Positions 1 through 7,550 of a stretch of 18,267 nucleotides of DNA are shown in pieces; position 1 is the first letter of the stretch; each line of letters begins with the position of its first letter. The stretch spans positions 1-18,267 of the forward strand of contig CAZZLN010000042.1 of assembly GCA_964654945.1 (NCBI GenBank), read 5' to 3'. The translations under genes were made by a program, and so were the position numbers. The notes under the pieces were generated by a model that was not told the DNA's origin, ran no database searches, and was given only the letters and a program-made list of their open reading frames with translations. Origin of the DNA: HGM11788 sp964654945. Its GTDB lineage: Bacteria; Bacillota; Clostridia; Lachnospirales; CAG-274.

Positions 1-8
1 GAAAGATT

Positions 9-151
9 TATCGGACGACCGTCAGGTCGGCTTTTGCAAAGCAAAAGTTCTGAATATTAAGCCTACGGCAGGATTGCAGGCGTGTGCAGAGGAATATGTC
101 AGCAAAGCTGACACACACGCCGCACAATAATGCCAAGGCATTATTGAATTT
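9..151 (+). repeat. 143-nt multi-hairpin dispersed repeat, copy 1 (upstream of uvrB)
   Basis: By eye about 134 of 143 positions match the reverse complement of 18125-18267. The element is a series of hairpins: CGACC/GGTCG (16-20 with 25-29), CTTTTGC/GCAAAAG with an AAA loop (31-37 with 41-47), a long stem GGCGTGTG/CACACGCC (79-86 with 114-121) enclosing GTCAGC/GCTGAC (98-103 with 107-112), and AATAATGCC/GGCATTATT (126-134 with 137-145). It is richer in G+C than its surroundings. It ends two bases before the uvrB ribosome-binding site. The true 5' boundary is uncertain because the window starts only eight bases earlier. Composite hairpin repeats of this kind (BOX- or MITE-like in style) are known in bacteria, but I do not recognise this family by name. 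Confidence 0.9.
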
Positions 152-152
152 T

Positions 153-160
153 AAAGAGGG
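153..160 (+). promoter_or_regulatory. uvrB ribosome-binding site (decides the start)
   Basis: AAAGAGGG lies seven bases before the ATG at 168. It fixes the uvrB start there rather than at the in-frame ATGs at 84 and 96, which lie inside the repeat. Confidence 0.8.
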
Positions 161-167
161 ATATATA

Positions 168-2147
168 ATGAATGAATTTAAGGTTGTGTCAAAATTTAAG
201 CCCACAGGAGATCAGCCTGAAGCAATTGATAAGCTTGTAAGCGGTCTTAAAGAGGGCAAAAAATTTCAGACTCTTCTTGGTGTGACAGGAAGCGGAAAAA
301 CATTTACAATAGCTAATATTATTGAAAAAGTAAACAAACCTACTCTTGTTATTGCTCACAATAAAACTTTGGCTGCTCAGCTATATAACGAATTTAAGGA
401 ATTTTTCCCCGACAATGCAGTTGAATATTTTGTGTCCTACTATGATTATTATCAGCCTGAGGCATATGTTCCTCAAACGGATACTTATATTGAAAAGGAC
501 AGCTCCATAAATGATGAAATAGATAAATTGCGTCATTCGGCAACAGCAGCTCTTTTTGAAAGACGAGATGTTATAATTGTTGCCAGTGTAAGCTGCATAT
601 ATGGTCTTGGTGCGCCAATTGACTACAGTGAAATGACATTATCCGTAAGACCCGGAACAATTATTGACAGAGATGATGTAATAAAAAGACTTGTTGAAAT
701 TCAGTATGACAGAAATGATATAAATTTTGTCAGAGGTACTTTCAGAGTTCGTGGTGATGTGGTTGAGGTTTATCCTGCCGGCAGTACGGATACAGCAGTC
801 AGAATTGAATTTTTTGGCGATGAAATTGACAGAATTTCAGAAATTGATGTTCTTACAGGTGAAGTCTTGGGAACAAGAAATCATATAGCTATTTTTCCTG
901 CATCTCATTATGTAACAAATTCAGAAAATTTAAGACGTGCTTTAAGAGATATAAGCAAGGAGCTTGATGAAAGATATAATGAATTAAAATCACAGGACAA
1001 GCTTCTGGAAGCACAAAGATTGTTGCAGAGAACAAACTATGATATGGAAATGATGGAGGAAATGGGGTTTTGCTCGGGAATTGAAAACTATTCAAGACAT
1101 CTTGACGGCAGAGCACCGGGGAGTATGCCTCATACGCTTATTGATTATTTCCCTAAGGATTTGTTAATGATAGTAGATGAAAGCCATGTTACAATACCTC
1201 AGATTGGAGGTATGTATAATGGTGACAGGTCAAGAAAAACAACCCTTGTTGACTTTGGATTCAGACTTCCCTCTGCTCTTGACAACAGACCTCTTAAATT
1301 TGAAGAATTTGAAACTAAAATAAATCAGATGATATTTGTATCTGCAACTCCGAGCAAATATGAGGCTTCTCATACAGAGCAGATTGTAGAACAGATTATA
1401 AGACCAACAGGACTTCTTGACCCTGAAATTGATGTAAGAGGTGTAAATGGTCAGATTGATGATTTAATAGCTGAAATTAACAAAATCACTAAAAAAGGCG
1501 ACAAAGTCCTTGTAACAACTCTTACTAAAAAAATGGCTGAAGATTTGACTGATTATTTAAAGGAAACAGGAATAAAAGTTAAATATCTTCATTCAGATAT
1601 TGACACTCTTGAAAGGCTTGAAATAATAAGAGATTTGAGATTAGGTGCCTTTGATGTGCTTGTAGGCATAAATCTTCTCAGAGAAGGTCTTGATATACCT
1701 GAAGTAAGTCTTGTTGCAATTCTTGACGCTGATAAGGAAGGCTTTTTAAGAAGCGAAACCTCTCTTATTCAGACTATAGGCAGAGCAGCAAGAAATGCTG
1801 ACGGCAGGGTAATTATGTATGCTGATACTATGACAGATTCAATGAGGAATGCTATATCCGAAACCAACAGACGCAGAAACATACAGCAGGAATATAATAA
1901 GGCTCATGGCATAACACCAAAAACAATAAAGAAAAAGGTACATGAAATTATTAAGGCAACTCAAGGCGTAGAGCAGAAATCCGATATTATGGATAAAGCT
2001 CCTGAATCAATGTCAAGAGATGAGCTTTTATCAGCTGTTAAGAAAATTGAAAAACAAATGAGAAAAGCGGCAGCAGATCTTAATTTTGAAAAGGCTGCCG
2101 AATTAAGAGATAAAATGATAGAATATAAAAAGCTATCATTAATGTAA
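168..2147 (+). CDS. uvrB: UvrABC excinuclease subunit B (UvrB)
   Basis: UvrB is the damage-verifying helicase-like subunit of nucleotide excision repair. It is loaded by UvrA2 and then recruits the nuclease UvrC. The 659 residues fit the family. Visible are Walker A GSGKT (41-45), the tyrosine-rich beta-hairpin YYDYYQPEAY (91-100) that inserts between the DNA strands, the DEAD-like box DESH (337-340), helicase motif VI (TIGRAARNADGR) and a C-terminal UVR domain (LNFEKAAELRDKM) that contacts UvrC. The frame is open further upstream (to 84), but that extension is encoded by the repeat, whereas the conserved UvrB N-terminus and a good RBS begin at 168. The stop is 10 bases before uvrA, so uvrBA is an operon. 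No promoter or LexA-type box is visible upstream within the window. Confidence 0.97.
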   Translation: MNEFKVVSKFKPTGDQPEAIDKLVSGLKEGKKFQTLLGVTGSGKTFTIANIIEKVNKPTLVIAHNKTLAAQLYNEFKEFFPDNAVEYFVSYYDYYQPEAYVPQTDTYIEKDSSINDEIDKLRHSATAALFERRDVIIVASVSCIYGLGAPIDYSEMTLSVRPGTIIDRDDVIKRLVEIQYDRNDINFVRGTFRVRGDVVEVYPAGSTDTAVRIEFFGDEIDRISEIDVLTGEVLGTRNHIAIFPASHYVTNSENLRRALRDISKELDERYNELKSQDKLLEAQRLLQRTNYDMEMMEEMGFCSGIENYSRHLDGRAPGSMPHTLIDYFPKDLLMIVDESHVTIPQIGGMYNGDRSRKTTLVDFGFRLPSALDNRPLKFEEFETKINQMIFVSATPSKYEASHTEQIVEQIIRPTGLLDPEIDVRGVNGQIDDLIAEINKITKKGDKVLVTTLTKKMAEDLTDYLKETGIKVKYLHSDIDTLERLEIIRDLRLGAFDVLVGINLLREGLDIPEVSLVAILDADKEGFLRSETSLIQTIGRAARNADGRVIMYADTMTDSMRNAISETNRRRNIQQEYNKAHGITPKTIKKKVHEIIKATQGVEQKSDIMDKAPESMSRDELLSAVKKIEKQMRKAAADLNFEKAAELRDKMIEYKKLSLM

Positions 2148-2157
2148 TGGTGATAAT

Positions 2158-4983
2158 ATGGAAAAAAACAAAATTGTAATTAAGGGTGCGAGAACAAATA
2201 ACTTAAAAAATATAGATTTAACAATTCCAAGAGATAAGCTTGTTGTGCTTACGGGATTAAGCGGAAGCGGCAAATCAAGTCTTGCCTTTGATACTATATA
2301 TGCAGAGGGACAAAGAAGATATGTTGAAAGCTTATCCTCTTATGCACGTCAGTTTTTAGGTCAGATGGAAAAACCTGATGTTGACAGTATAGAGGGACTC
2401 TCTCCCGCTATTTCAATAGATCAGAAAACAACTAATAATAATCCGCGATCAACTGTAGGTACTGTAACAGAAATTTATGATTATCTGAGATTGCTTTTTT
2501 CAAGAGTAGGTACACCTCATTGCCCTAAATGCGGCAAAGTGATAGAAAAACAGACTATTGACCAGATTGCAGACAGAATTATGACACTTAAAGAGGGTAC
2601 AAGAATTCAGCTTCTTGCTCCTGTAGTAAGGGCAAGAAAGGGTGAACATATAAAAATACTTGAGGATGCTAAAAGAAGCGGATATGTCAGAGTAAGAGCA
2701 GACGGAAATATATATGATTTAAGCGAAAAAATAACCCTTGATAAAAATAAAAAACATAATATTGAAATTGTAATTGACAGACTTGTTATTAAAGATGGAA
2801 TGTCAGGCAGATTAAGCCAGTCAATTGAAACAGTTATGGCATTAAGCGGAGGCATACTTATTGTAGATGTTATAGGCAGTGATGAAATTGTATTCAGTCA
2901 GAATTTTGCCTGCCCTGACTGCGGAATAAGCATTGAAGATATTGAGCCGTCAAAATTTTCATTTAATAATCCTGCAGGAGCCTGCCCGGATTGTATGGGT
3001 ATTGGTGTAAAAATGATAATTGATGAAGATTTAATTGTTCCAAATAAAAATCTTACATTGGAGCAGGGTGCAGTAAATGCTCTTGGTTGGGGAAACATAA
3101 CAAAACCCGATTCTCCTATGTATTCTGTTTTGGCTGCCCTTATGAATGTATATAAATTTGATTTAAAAACACCATATAAGGATTTGCCTCAGGAAGCAGT
3201 CGATGCTCTTATGTATGGCACTCATGGATACACAATTGACGTGCCTTATAAGGTTGGAGCAGCTACCAAATATTATTCCTTTGAATTTGAGGGTATAATT
3301 CCAAATATTGAAAGAAGATACAGAGAAAGCGGTTCTGATTTTGCAAAGGAAGAATATGAGGGCTGTATGACCAATATAAGCTGTCCGACCTGTAAGGGAA
3401 AAAGGTTAAAGCCTGAAATACTTGCTGTAAAAATAAATGAAAAAAGTATTTCAGATGTAACTGAAATGTCTGTAAAAAAAGCTTATGAATTTTTTGAAAA
3501 TTTAAAATTAAGCGAAAATCAAATGATTATAGGTGCTCCTATATTAAAAGAAATAAAGGCTAGAATTAAATTTCTTATAAACGTAGGTCTGGATTATCTT
3601 TCTTTGTCAAGAACAGCAGGCACATTGTCAGGCGGTGAGGCTCAGAGAATAAGACTTGCAACACAGATTGGCTCAGGGCTTGTAGGTGTATTATATATTC
3701 TTGATGAACCAAGTATAGGACTTCATCAGAGAGATAACAATAAGCTTCTTGATACATTAAAGCATTTAAGAGATATAGGAAACTCCCTCATAGTTGTTGA
3801 ACATGATGAAGATACAATGAAAGCAGCAGACTATATTGTAGATATAGGGCCTTATGCCGGAAACAAAGGCGGAAATGTAGTGTTTGCAGGCACATATAAT
3901 CAGATTTTAAAAAGCAGAAAATCAATAACAGGTGCATTTCTCAGCGGAAAAGAAAAAATAGAAATTCCTAAAAAAAGAAGAAATGGCACAGGTGAGTTTT
4001 TAAAAATTAAGGGGGCAAAACAGAATAATCTTAAAAATATAGATATTGAAATACCTTTGGGTAAATTTGTATGTGTAACAGGCGTTTCGGGAAGCGGAAA
4101 AAGCTCATTTGTCAATGAAATATTATATAAAACTCTTGCAAGAGATTTAAACAGAGCTAAAATTAAGCCAGGTAAATATGACAGCATAGAGGGAGAAGAA
4201 AACCTTGATAAAATTATTAATATTGACCAAAGTCCTATAGGACGTACTCCACGTTCAAATCCTGCAACCTATACAGGCTTATTTGATTTAATCAGAGATG
4301 TTTTTGCTCAGACACAGGATTCAAAAATGAGAGGCTATGAAAAGGGCAGGTTTAGCTTTAATGTAAAAGGCGGAAGATGTGAAGCCTGTGCAGGAGATGG
4401 TATATTAAAAATTGAGATGCACTTTTTGCCGGATGTGTATGTGCCTTGTGAAATTTGCGGCGGAAAAAGATATAACAGAGAAACTCTTGAAGTTAAATTT
4501 AAAGGTAAAAATATTGCTGATGTACTGGATATGACAATTGATGAGGCTTATGATTTTTTTGAAAATCTTCCTAAGCTAAAAGCTAAGCTTGAAACCCTGA
4601 AGGCTGTCGGTCTTGGATATATTAAGCTTGGTCAAAGCTCCACTACATTATCAGGGGGCGAAGCTCAAAGAGTTAAGCTTGCGGCAGAGCTTAGCAGGAG
4701 AAGCACAGGAAGGACAATTTATGTTCTTGACGAGCCGACAACAGGCTTGCACGCCTATGATGTAAGACGTCTTATAGATATTCTTCAAAGACTTACAGAG
4801 GGAGGAAATACCGTTGTTGTAATAGAGCATAATCTTGATGTTATAAAGACCTGCGATCATATTATAGATTTGGGTCCCGAAGGGGGAGATAATGGCGGAA
4901 CCATTGTTGCATCAGGTACTCCGGAAGAAGTATGTAAAATTGAAAAATCTTATACAGGCAAATATTTAAAACAATATTTATAA
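2158..4983 (+). CDS. uvrA: UvrABC excinuclease subunit A (UvrA)
   Basis: UvrA is the dimeric ABC-type ATPase that scans DNA for lesions and hands them to UvrB. The 941 residues match the usual length. There are two ABC modules, each split by insertions. Walker A motifs are GLSGSGKSS (33-41) and GVSGSGKSS (from 642); signature motifs LSGGEAQ are near 490 and 831. Zinc-binding cysteines are C252/C255/C276/C279 in the first module and C741/C744/C764/C767 in the C-terminal finger, matching the spacing of known UvrA proteins. A further CPKC pair sits near 122-125. A GGTGAT-type RBS precedes the ATG. It is co-transcribed with uvrB. The hairpin just after the stop has no plus-strand T-run, so the end of this operon is not obvious. 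Nothing is truncated. Confidence 0.98.
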   Translation: MEKNKIVIKGARTNNLKNIDLTIPRDKLVVLTGLSGSGKSSLAFDTIYAEGQRRYVESLSSYARQFLGQMEKPDVDSIEGLSPAISIDQKTTNNNPRSTVGTVTEIYDYLRLLFSRVGTPHCPKCGKVIEKQTIDQIADRIMTLKEGTRIQLLAPVVRARKGEHIKILEDAKRSGYVRVRADGNIYDLSEKITLDKNKKHNIEIVIDRLVIKDGMSGRLSQSIETVMALSGGILIVDVIGSDEIVFSQNFACPDCGISIEDIEPSKFSFNNPAGACPDCMGIGVKMIIDEDLIVPNKNLTLEQGAVNALGWGNITKPDSPMYSVLAALMNVYKFDLKTPYKDLPQEAVDALMYGTHGYTIDVPYKVGAATKYYSFEFEGIIPNIERRYRESGSDFAKEEYEGCMTNISCPTCKGKRLKPEILAVKINEKSISDVTEMSVKKAYEFFENLKLSENQMIIGAPILKEIKARIKFLINVGLDYLSLSRTAGTLSGGEAQRIRLATQIGSGLVGVLYILDEPSIGLHQRDNNKLLDTLKHLRDIGNSLIVVEHDEDTMKAADYIVDIGPYAGNKGGNVVFAGTYNQILKSRKSITGAFLSGKEKIEIPKKRRNGTGEFLKIKGAKQNNLKNIDIEIPLGKFVCVTGVSGSGKSSFVNEILYKTLARDLNRAKIKPGKYDSIEGEENLDKIINIDQSPIGRTPRSNPATYTGLFDLIRDVFAQTQDSKMRGYEKGRFSFNVKGGRCEACAGDGILKIEMHFLPDVYVPCEICGGKRYNRETLEVKFKGKNIADVLDMTIDEAYDFFENLPKLKAKLETLKAVGLGYIKLGQSSTTLSGGEAQRVKLAAELSRRSTGRTIYVLDEPTTGLHAYDVRRLIDILQRLTEGGNTVVVIEHNLDVIKTCDHIIDLGPEGGDNGGTIVASGTPEEVCKIEKSYTGKYLKQYL

Positions 4984-5008
4984 AAGGGCACCTTTATAAA
5001 AGTGCCCC
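4982..5008 (-). terminator. Rho-independent terminator, minus strand
   Basis: The stem is GGGCAC/GTGCCC (4986-4991 with 5002-5007). Read on the minus strand it is followed by TTTTATAA, as expected of an intrinsic terminator. Read on the plus strand the stem is followed by CGTATCAGC, with no T-run. It therefore best serves the small minus-strand ORF ending at 5012. It may give uvrA transcripts a protective 3' hairpin. Confidence 0.7.
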
Positions 5009-5011
5009 GTA

Positions 5012-5170
5012 TCAGCAATCATCAGAAAAATCAATATCATCATAAAAGTTTTTATGACAGTTTTTAGTGTTAAAAAAGGCACAATGGCTGCATCCGTATA
5101 CCTTTGTGTGATAGGGCAAATCTGACATCGGTTTAAAATGGGAGCATTGTTTTGTGTTGTATTTTTTCAA
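5012..5170 (-). CDS. Small cysteine-rich protein of unknown function (52 aa)
   Basis: I do not recognise this protein. The frame runs from a TTG codon at 5170-5168 to TGA at 5014-5012. It begins MKKYNTKQCSHF and contains Cys at 9, 27, 30, 38 and 52, including YGCSHCAFFNTKNCH (25-39), a CxxC plus C-H arrangement that could bind zinc or another metal. It has no signal peptide or membrane segment and ends in an acidic tail (DDIDFSDDC). Support for a real gene: a near-ideal SD (AGAGGTGA) six bases before the TTG, an in-frame stop just upstream of the start, and a terminator four bases past the stop on the same strand. It is divergent from rimP and convergent with uvrA. The TTG start and short length would make automated callers miss it. 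Expression and function are unknown. Confidence 0.68.
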   Translation of the reverse strand: MKKYNTKQCSHFKPMSDLPYHTKVYGCSHCAFFNTKNCHKNFYDDIDFSDDC

Positions 5171-5176
5171 AATAAA

Positions 5177-5184
5177 TCACCTCT
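5177..5184 (-). promoter_or_regulatory. Ribosome-binding site of the small Cys-rich ORF
   Basis: On the minus strand AGAGGTGA lies six bases before the TTG. The next in-frame ATG (codon 15) has no SD, so the TTG is the likely start. Confidence 0.65.
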
Positions 5185-5191
5185 GATATAT

Positions 5192-5219
5192 TTTATAAAT
5201 ATTAAAAAAAATTATTCAA
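5192..5219 (-). promoter_or_regulatory. Candidate promoter for the small Cys-rich ORF
   Basis: On the minus strand TTGAAT (5219-5214) is followed after 16 bases by TATAAA (5197-5192). This would leave only a very short leader before the SD. An alternative further upstream is TTTACT with a 16-base gap to AATAAT. The region is very AT-rich, so chance matches are likely. Confidence 0.35.
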
Positions 5220-5225
5220 AAATAC

Positions 5226-5254
5226 TTGCAATAGTAAAAAAATGGTGTTATAAT
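5226..5254 (+). promoter_or_regulatory. Sigma-A-type promoter of the rimP-nusA-infB operon
   Basis: TTGCAA (5226-5231), a 17-base spacer, then a perfect TATAAT (5249-5254). Transcription would start near 5261, giving a leader of about 75 nt before rimP. It is the best promoter match in the window and explains why the operon starts at rimP here. Confidence 0.85.
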
Positions 5255-5281
5255 ATACGCATAGTCAATGGTGTTTACGAT

Positions 5282-5309
5282 GAGAGTGGGTTCTGCCCAC
5301 TCTCGTTTT
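5282..5309 (+). promoter_or_regulatory. Hairpin (possible attenuator) in the rimP leader
   Basis: A perfect 9-bp stem GAGAGTGGG/CCCACTCTC (5282-5290 with 5296-5304) has a TTCTG loop and is followed by GTTTTA. It lies between the promoter and the rimP RBS, so it sits in the 5' UTR. A stable hairpin with a short T-run is terminator-like. Premature termination here, relieved or enhanced by NusA made from the same operon, is a plausible feedback but is inference. It could alternatively stabilise or protect the transcript. Confidence 0.65.
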
Positions 5310-5322
5310 ATGTTTAGTTTAG

Positions 5323-5331
5323 AAAGGAAGG
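5323..5331 (+). promoter_or_regulatory. rimP ribosome-binding site (decides the start)
   Basis: AAAGGAAGG ends four bases before the ATG at 5336. The TTG at 5333 would be too close to the SD, so the ATG is preferred. Confidence 0.7.
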
Positions 5332-5335
5332 TTTG

Positions 5336-5797
5336 ATGCAGGCAAAGGAAATAGTTAAGCTGGCAGAAGAATTATCTATGCCAATAATTAATGAACAAAA
5401 TTTTGAATTTGTGGATGCTGAATTTGTTAAGGAGGGTCCTAATTGGTATTTAAGACTTTATATTGACAAAGAGGGCGGTATTACAATTGATGACTGCGAA
5501 CTTGTAAGCAGAGCCTTAGATGCAAAGCTTCCTGAAGACATTACAGAACAGCCCTTTATATTAGAGGTCAGCTCTCCCGGAATTGACAGGGTTTTAAAAA
5601 GAGATGCAGAATATACTAAGTATAAGGGCAGACTTGTGGATATAAAGCTTTTTAAAGCTGTTGACGGTTCAAAGGAATATCAGGGTGAACTGATAGGTCT
5701 TATTGATGGTAATGTAGTAATACTTGATGATAATGGAAACAAATTAAGTTTTCCTAAAAATGAAGTATCTACTACAAGACTTAGTGTAGTGTTTTAA
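5336..5797 (+). CDS. rimP: Ribosome maturation factor RimP
   Basis: RimP (formerly YlxS/YhbC, DUF150) binds the 30S subunit and assists late 16S/S12-dependent maturation. The 153 residues are of normal size. The N-terminal domain carries the typical IDKEGGITIDDCELVSRALD stretch and the EVSSPGIDRVLK motif. A C-terminal Sm-like beta domain follows (near 85-153), where GELIGLIDGNVVIL and the closing strand are visible. It is the first gene of the operon after a strong promoter and a hairpin leader. Placement directly ahead of nusA is the classical order in Bacillota and many other bacteria. The start is taken at ATG 5336; a TTG one codon upstream is in frame but poorly spaced from the SD. Confidence 0.95.
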   Translation: MQAKEIVKLAEELSMPIINEQNFEFVDAEFVKEGPNWYLRLYIDKEGGITIDDCELVSRALDAKLPEDITEQPFILEVSSPGIDRVLKRDAEYTKYKGRLVDIKLFKAVDGSKEYQGELIGLIDGNVVILDDNGNKLSFPKNEVSTTRLSVVF

Positions 5798-5838
5798 TTG
5801 ACAAAACAAATTCTATAAAACAGGAGGATAAATTAAAA

Positions 5839-6960
5839 ATGGACGGCAAGGAATTAATTGTTGCCTTAGAGCTTATTGAAAAAGAAAAAGGAATTAATAA
5901 GGAAGTTGTGTTTGAAGCTATAGAAGCATCTTTAGTAACTGCCTGTAAGAAAAACTATGGCACTTCTCAGAATATCAAAGTGGATATGAACAGAGAAACA
6001 GGAGATATTAAAGTATATGCACAAAAAGAAATAGTTGAAGACGTATATGACGGTTTCCTTGAAATTTCCCTTGAAGAAGCAAGAGAAATTAATCCTAATT
6101 ATGAGATGGGTGATTTCGTTGATTTTGAAATTACTCCTAAAAATTTTGGCAGAATTTCAGCTCAAACTGCAAAACAGGTTGTTGTTCAAAAATTTAGAGA
6201 AGCTGAAAGAGAAAAAATGTATAATGAATTTGCCGCTAAGGAAAGAGAAGTTGATACTGCAATTGTTCAGAGAACAGATTCTAAGGGCAATGTGATTGTC
6301 AATCTTGGTAAAATGGATGCTTTTCTTCCTGTGTCTGAACAGTTACCGGGAGAAAAATATAATTTTAATGACAGAATTAAAGTTTACATTTTAAAGGTTG
6401 TATTGGCAGCAAAGGGTCCTCAGATTACAGTTTCAAGAACTCATTATGAGCTTGTTAAGAGATTGTTTGAGCTTGAATCACCTGAAGTTTTTGATGGTGT
6501 TGTTGAAATCAAATGTATTTCAAGAGAAGCAGGCTCAAGAGCTAAAATGGCAGTTTATTCAACTGTTGAAGATGTAGATGCTGTCGGTGCTTGTGTAGGT
6601 CAGAATGGTTCAAGAGTAGATGCTGTTGTAAATGAATTAAACGGAGAAAAAATTGATGTAATTCCTTGGAATGAAGATCCTTGTGAATTTATTGCAGCTG
6701 CTTTAAGACCATCAAGGGTTCTTGCTGTTGAAATCACTGAGAATGAAGAAGAAAAATCTGCAAGAGTAGTTGTTCCCGATACTCAGCTTTCACTTGCAAT
6801 TGGCAAGGAAGGACAAAATGTAAGACTTGCTGCAAGACTTACAGGCTGGAAGATTGACATTAAGAGTGAATCTCAGGCAAGACTTACCGGGTTTATTGAT
6901 TTTTCAGAGTTAGACGAAGATGAAGATACTGATGAAGCTTATGAAGAGGCTGATGAATAA
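5839..6960 (+). CDS. nusA: Transcription elongation/termination factor NusA
   Basis: NusA binds RNA polymerase and nascent RNA and modulates pausing, termination and rRNA antitermination. The 373 residues match the short Gram-positive form. An N-terminal RNAP-binding domain (about 1-130) is followed by an S1 domain (about 135-200, ending in KGPQITVSRTH) and two KH domains with GxxG loops GQNG (254-257) and GKEG (322-325). The C-terminal acidic AR repeats found in E. coli NusA are absent. Only a short acidic tail (DEDEDTDEAYEEADE) remains. A strong AGGAGG lies 11 bases before the ATG, and the gap from rimP is 41 bases. NusA itself could act on the hairpin in the operon leader. Confidence 0.97.
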   Translation: MDGKELIVALELIEKEKGINKEVVFEAIEASLVTACKKNYGTSQNIKVDMNRETGDIKVYAQKEIVEDVYDGFLEISLEEAREINPNYEMGDFVDFEITPKNFGRISAQTAKQVVVQKFREAEREKMYNEFAAKEREVDTAIVQRTDSKGNVIVNLGKMDAFLPVSEQLPGEKYNFNDRIKVYILKVVLAAKGPQITVSRTHYELVKRLFELESPEVFDGVVEIKCISREAGSRAKMAVYSTVEDVDAVGACVGQNGSRVDAVVNELNGEKIDVIPWNEDPCEFIAAALRPSRVLAVEITENEEEKSARVVVPDTQLSLAIGKEGQNVRLAARLTGWKIDIKSESQARLTGFIDFSELDEDEDTDEAYEEADE

Positions 6961-6962
6961 AT

Positions 6963-7232
6963 ATGAATAAAAAAATCCCTATGAGAAAATGCACAGGCTG
7001 TCAGGAAATGAAAAGCAAAAAAGAGCTTATCAGAGTAGTCAGAAACGAAAATGGTGAGTACTCTCTTGATAAAACAGGCAAAAAATCAGGCAGAGGTGCT
7101 TACATCTGCCCAAATACTGACTGCCTTGCAAAGGCTTGTAAAAATAAAGGTCTTGAAAGGTCCTTTAAGGCTCCTGTGCCCGGCAGTGTTTATGATGAAC
7201 TGAGAGAACAGCTGGAGGGTAAAAATGACTAG
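6963..7232 (+). CDS. rnpM: RNase P modulator RnpM (YlxR)
   Basis: This is a YlxR-family protein (DUF448) of 89 residues. It is recognised by the N-terminal PMRKCTGCQEMKSKKELIRVV and the GRGAYICPNTDC segment, ending in a basic C-terminal half. In Bacillus subtilis YlxR was shown to bind the RNase P RNA and reduce its activity, hence RnpM. The family fold binds RNA with a conserved basic surface. The four Cys (CTGC and CPNTDC) could form a metal site, but many homologues lack some of them, so this is not claimed. The start codon is two bases after the nusA stop and the SD lies within the end of nusA, implying translational coupling. It overlaps the next gene by eight bases. Confidence 0.92.
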   Translation: MNKKIPMRKCTGCQEMKSKKELIRVVRNENGEYSLDKTGKKSGRGAYICPNTDCLAKACKNKGLERSFKAPVPGSVYDELREQLEGKND

Positions 7233-7524
7233 AAAAGCATTATCCTTATTATCTCTTTGTCAGCGTTCGGGAAATTTAGTAACAGGCGAAAGTGTTGTGG
7301 AAATTGCAATACAAAAAAACAAGGCTTTTTTGGTTGTAATTCCTGAAGATGCCTCAGATAACACAAAAAAGAAATTTAAAAATAAATGCAGATATTATAA
7401 TATACCTGTTATTATAGTATCAACTAAGGAGGAACTTAGCTCTGCCATAGGTAAATATAATCGTTCAAGCTTTGCGGTTATAAATGAATCCTTTGCAGAG
7501 AACTTGAAAAAAGAATTGATGTAA
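7225..7524 (+). CDS. rplGA: L7Ae-family ribosome-associated protein RplGA (YlxQ)
   Basis: A 99-residue member of the L7Ae/L30e/S12e/Gadd45 superfamily, called YlxQ or RplGA in Gram-positives. These proteins bind kink-turn RNA. Visible are the N-terminal ALSLLSLCQRSGNLVTGESVV, the central FLVVIPEDASDNTKKKF and the YNIPVIIV segment that form the alpha-beta-alpha core. It is placed between rnpM and infB as in most Bacillota. The ATG overlaps the rnpM stop (eight bases), with GGAGGG just upstream inside rnpM, so the two are probably translated together. The exact physiological RNA target in this organism is not evident. Confidence 0.92.
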   Translation: MTRKALSLLSLCQRSGNLVTGESVVEIAIQKNKAFLVVIPEDASDNTKKKFKNKCRYYNIPVIIVSTKEELSSAIGKYNRSSFAVINESFAENLKKELM

Positions 7525-7550
7525 TAACAATATAGAACGGAGGTGTTTCA

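Noticed and set aside
84..167. UvrB starting at ATG 84 or 96
   Set aside because: The extension is encoded by the repeat, has no counterpart in the UvrB family, and the SD at 153-160 points to ATG 168.
1..167. LexA/SOS box upstream of uvrB
   Set aside because: No GAAC-N4-GTTC type palindrome is present; only a single TTC half-match occurs in the repeat. It could lie outside the window.
5333..5335. TTG as the rimP start
   Set aside because: It is too close to the SD; the adjacent ATG at 5336 is better spaced.
6035..6295. 86-codon open frame inside nusA (plus strand, other frame)
   Set aside because: It is fully contained within nusA, has low-complexity Leu/Lys composition and no family resemblance; a shadow frame.
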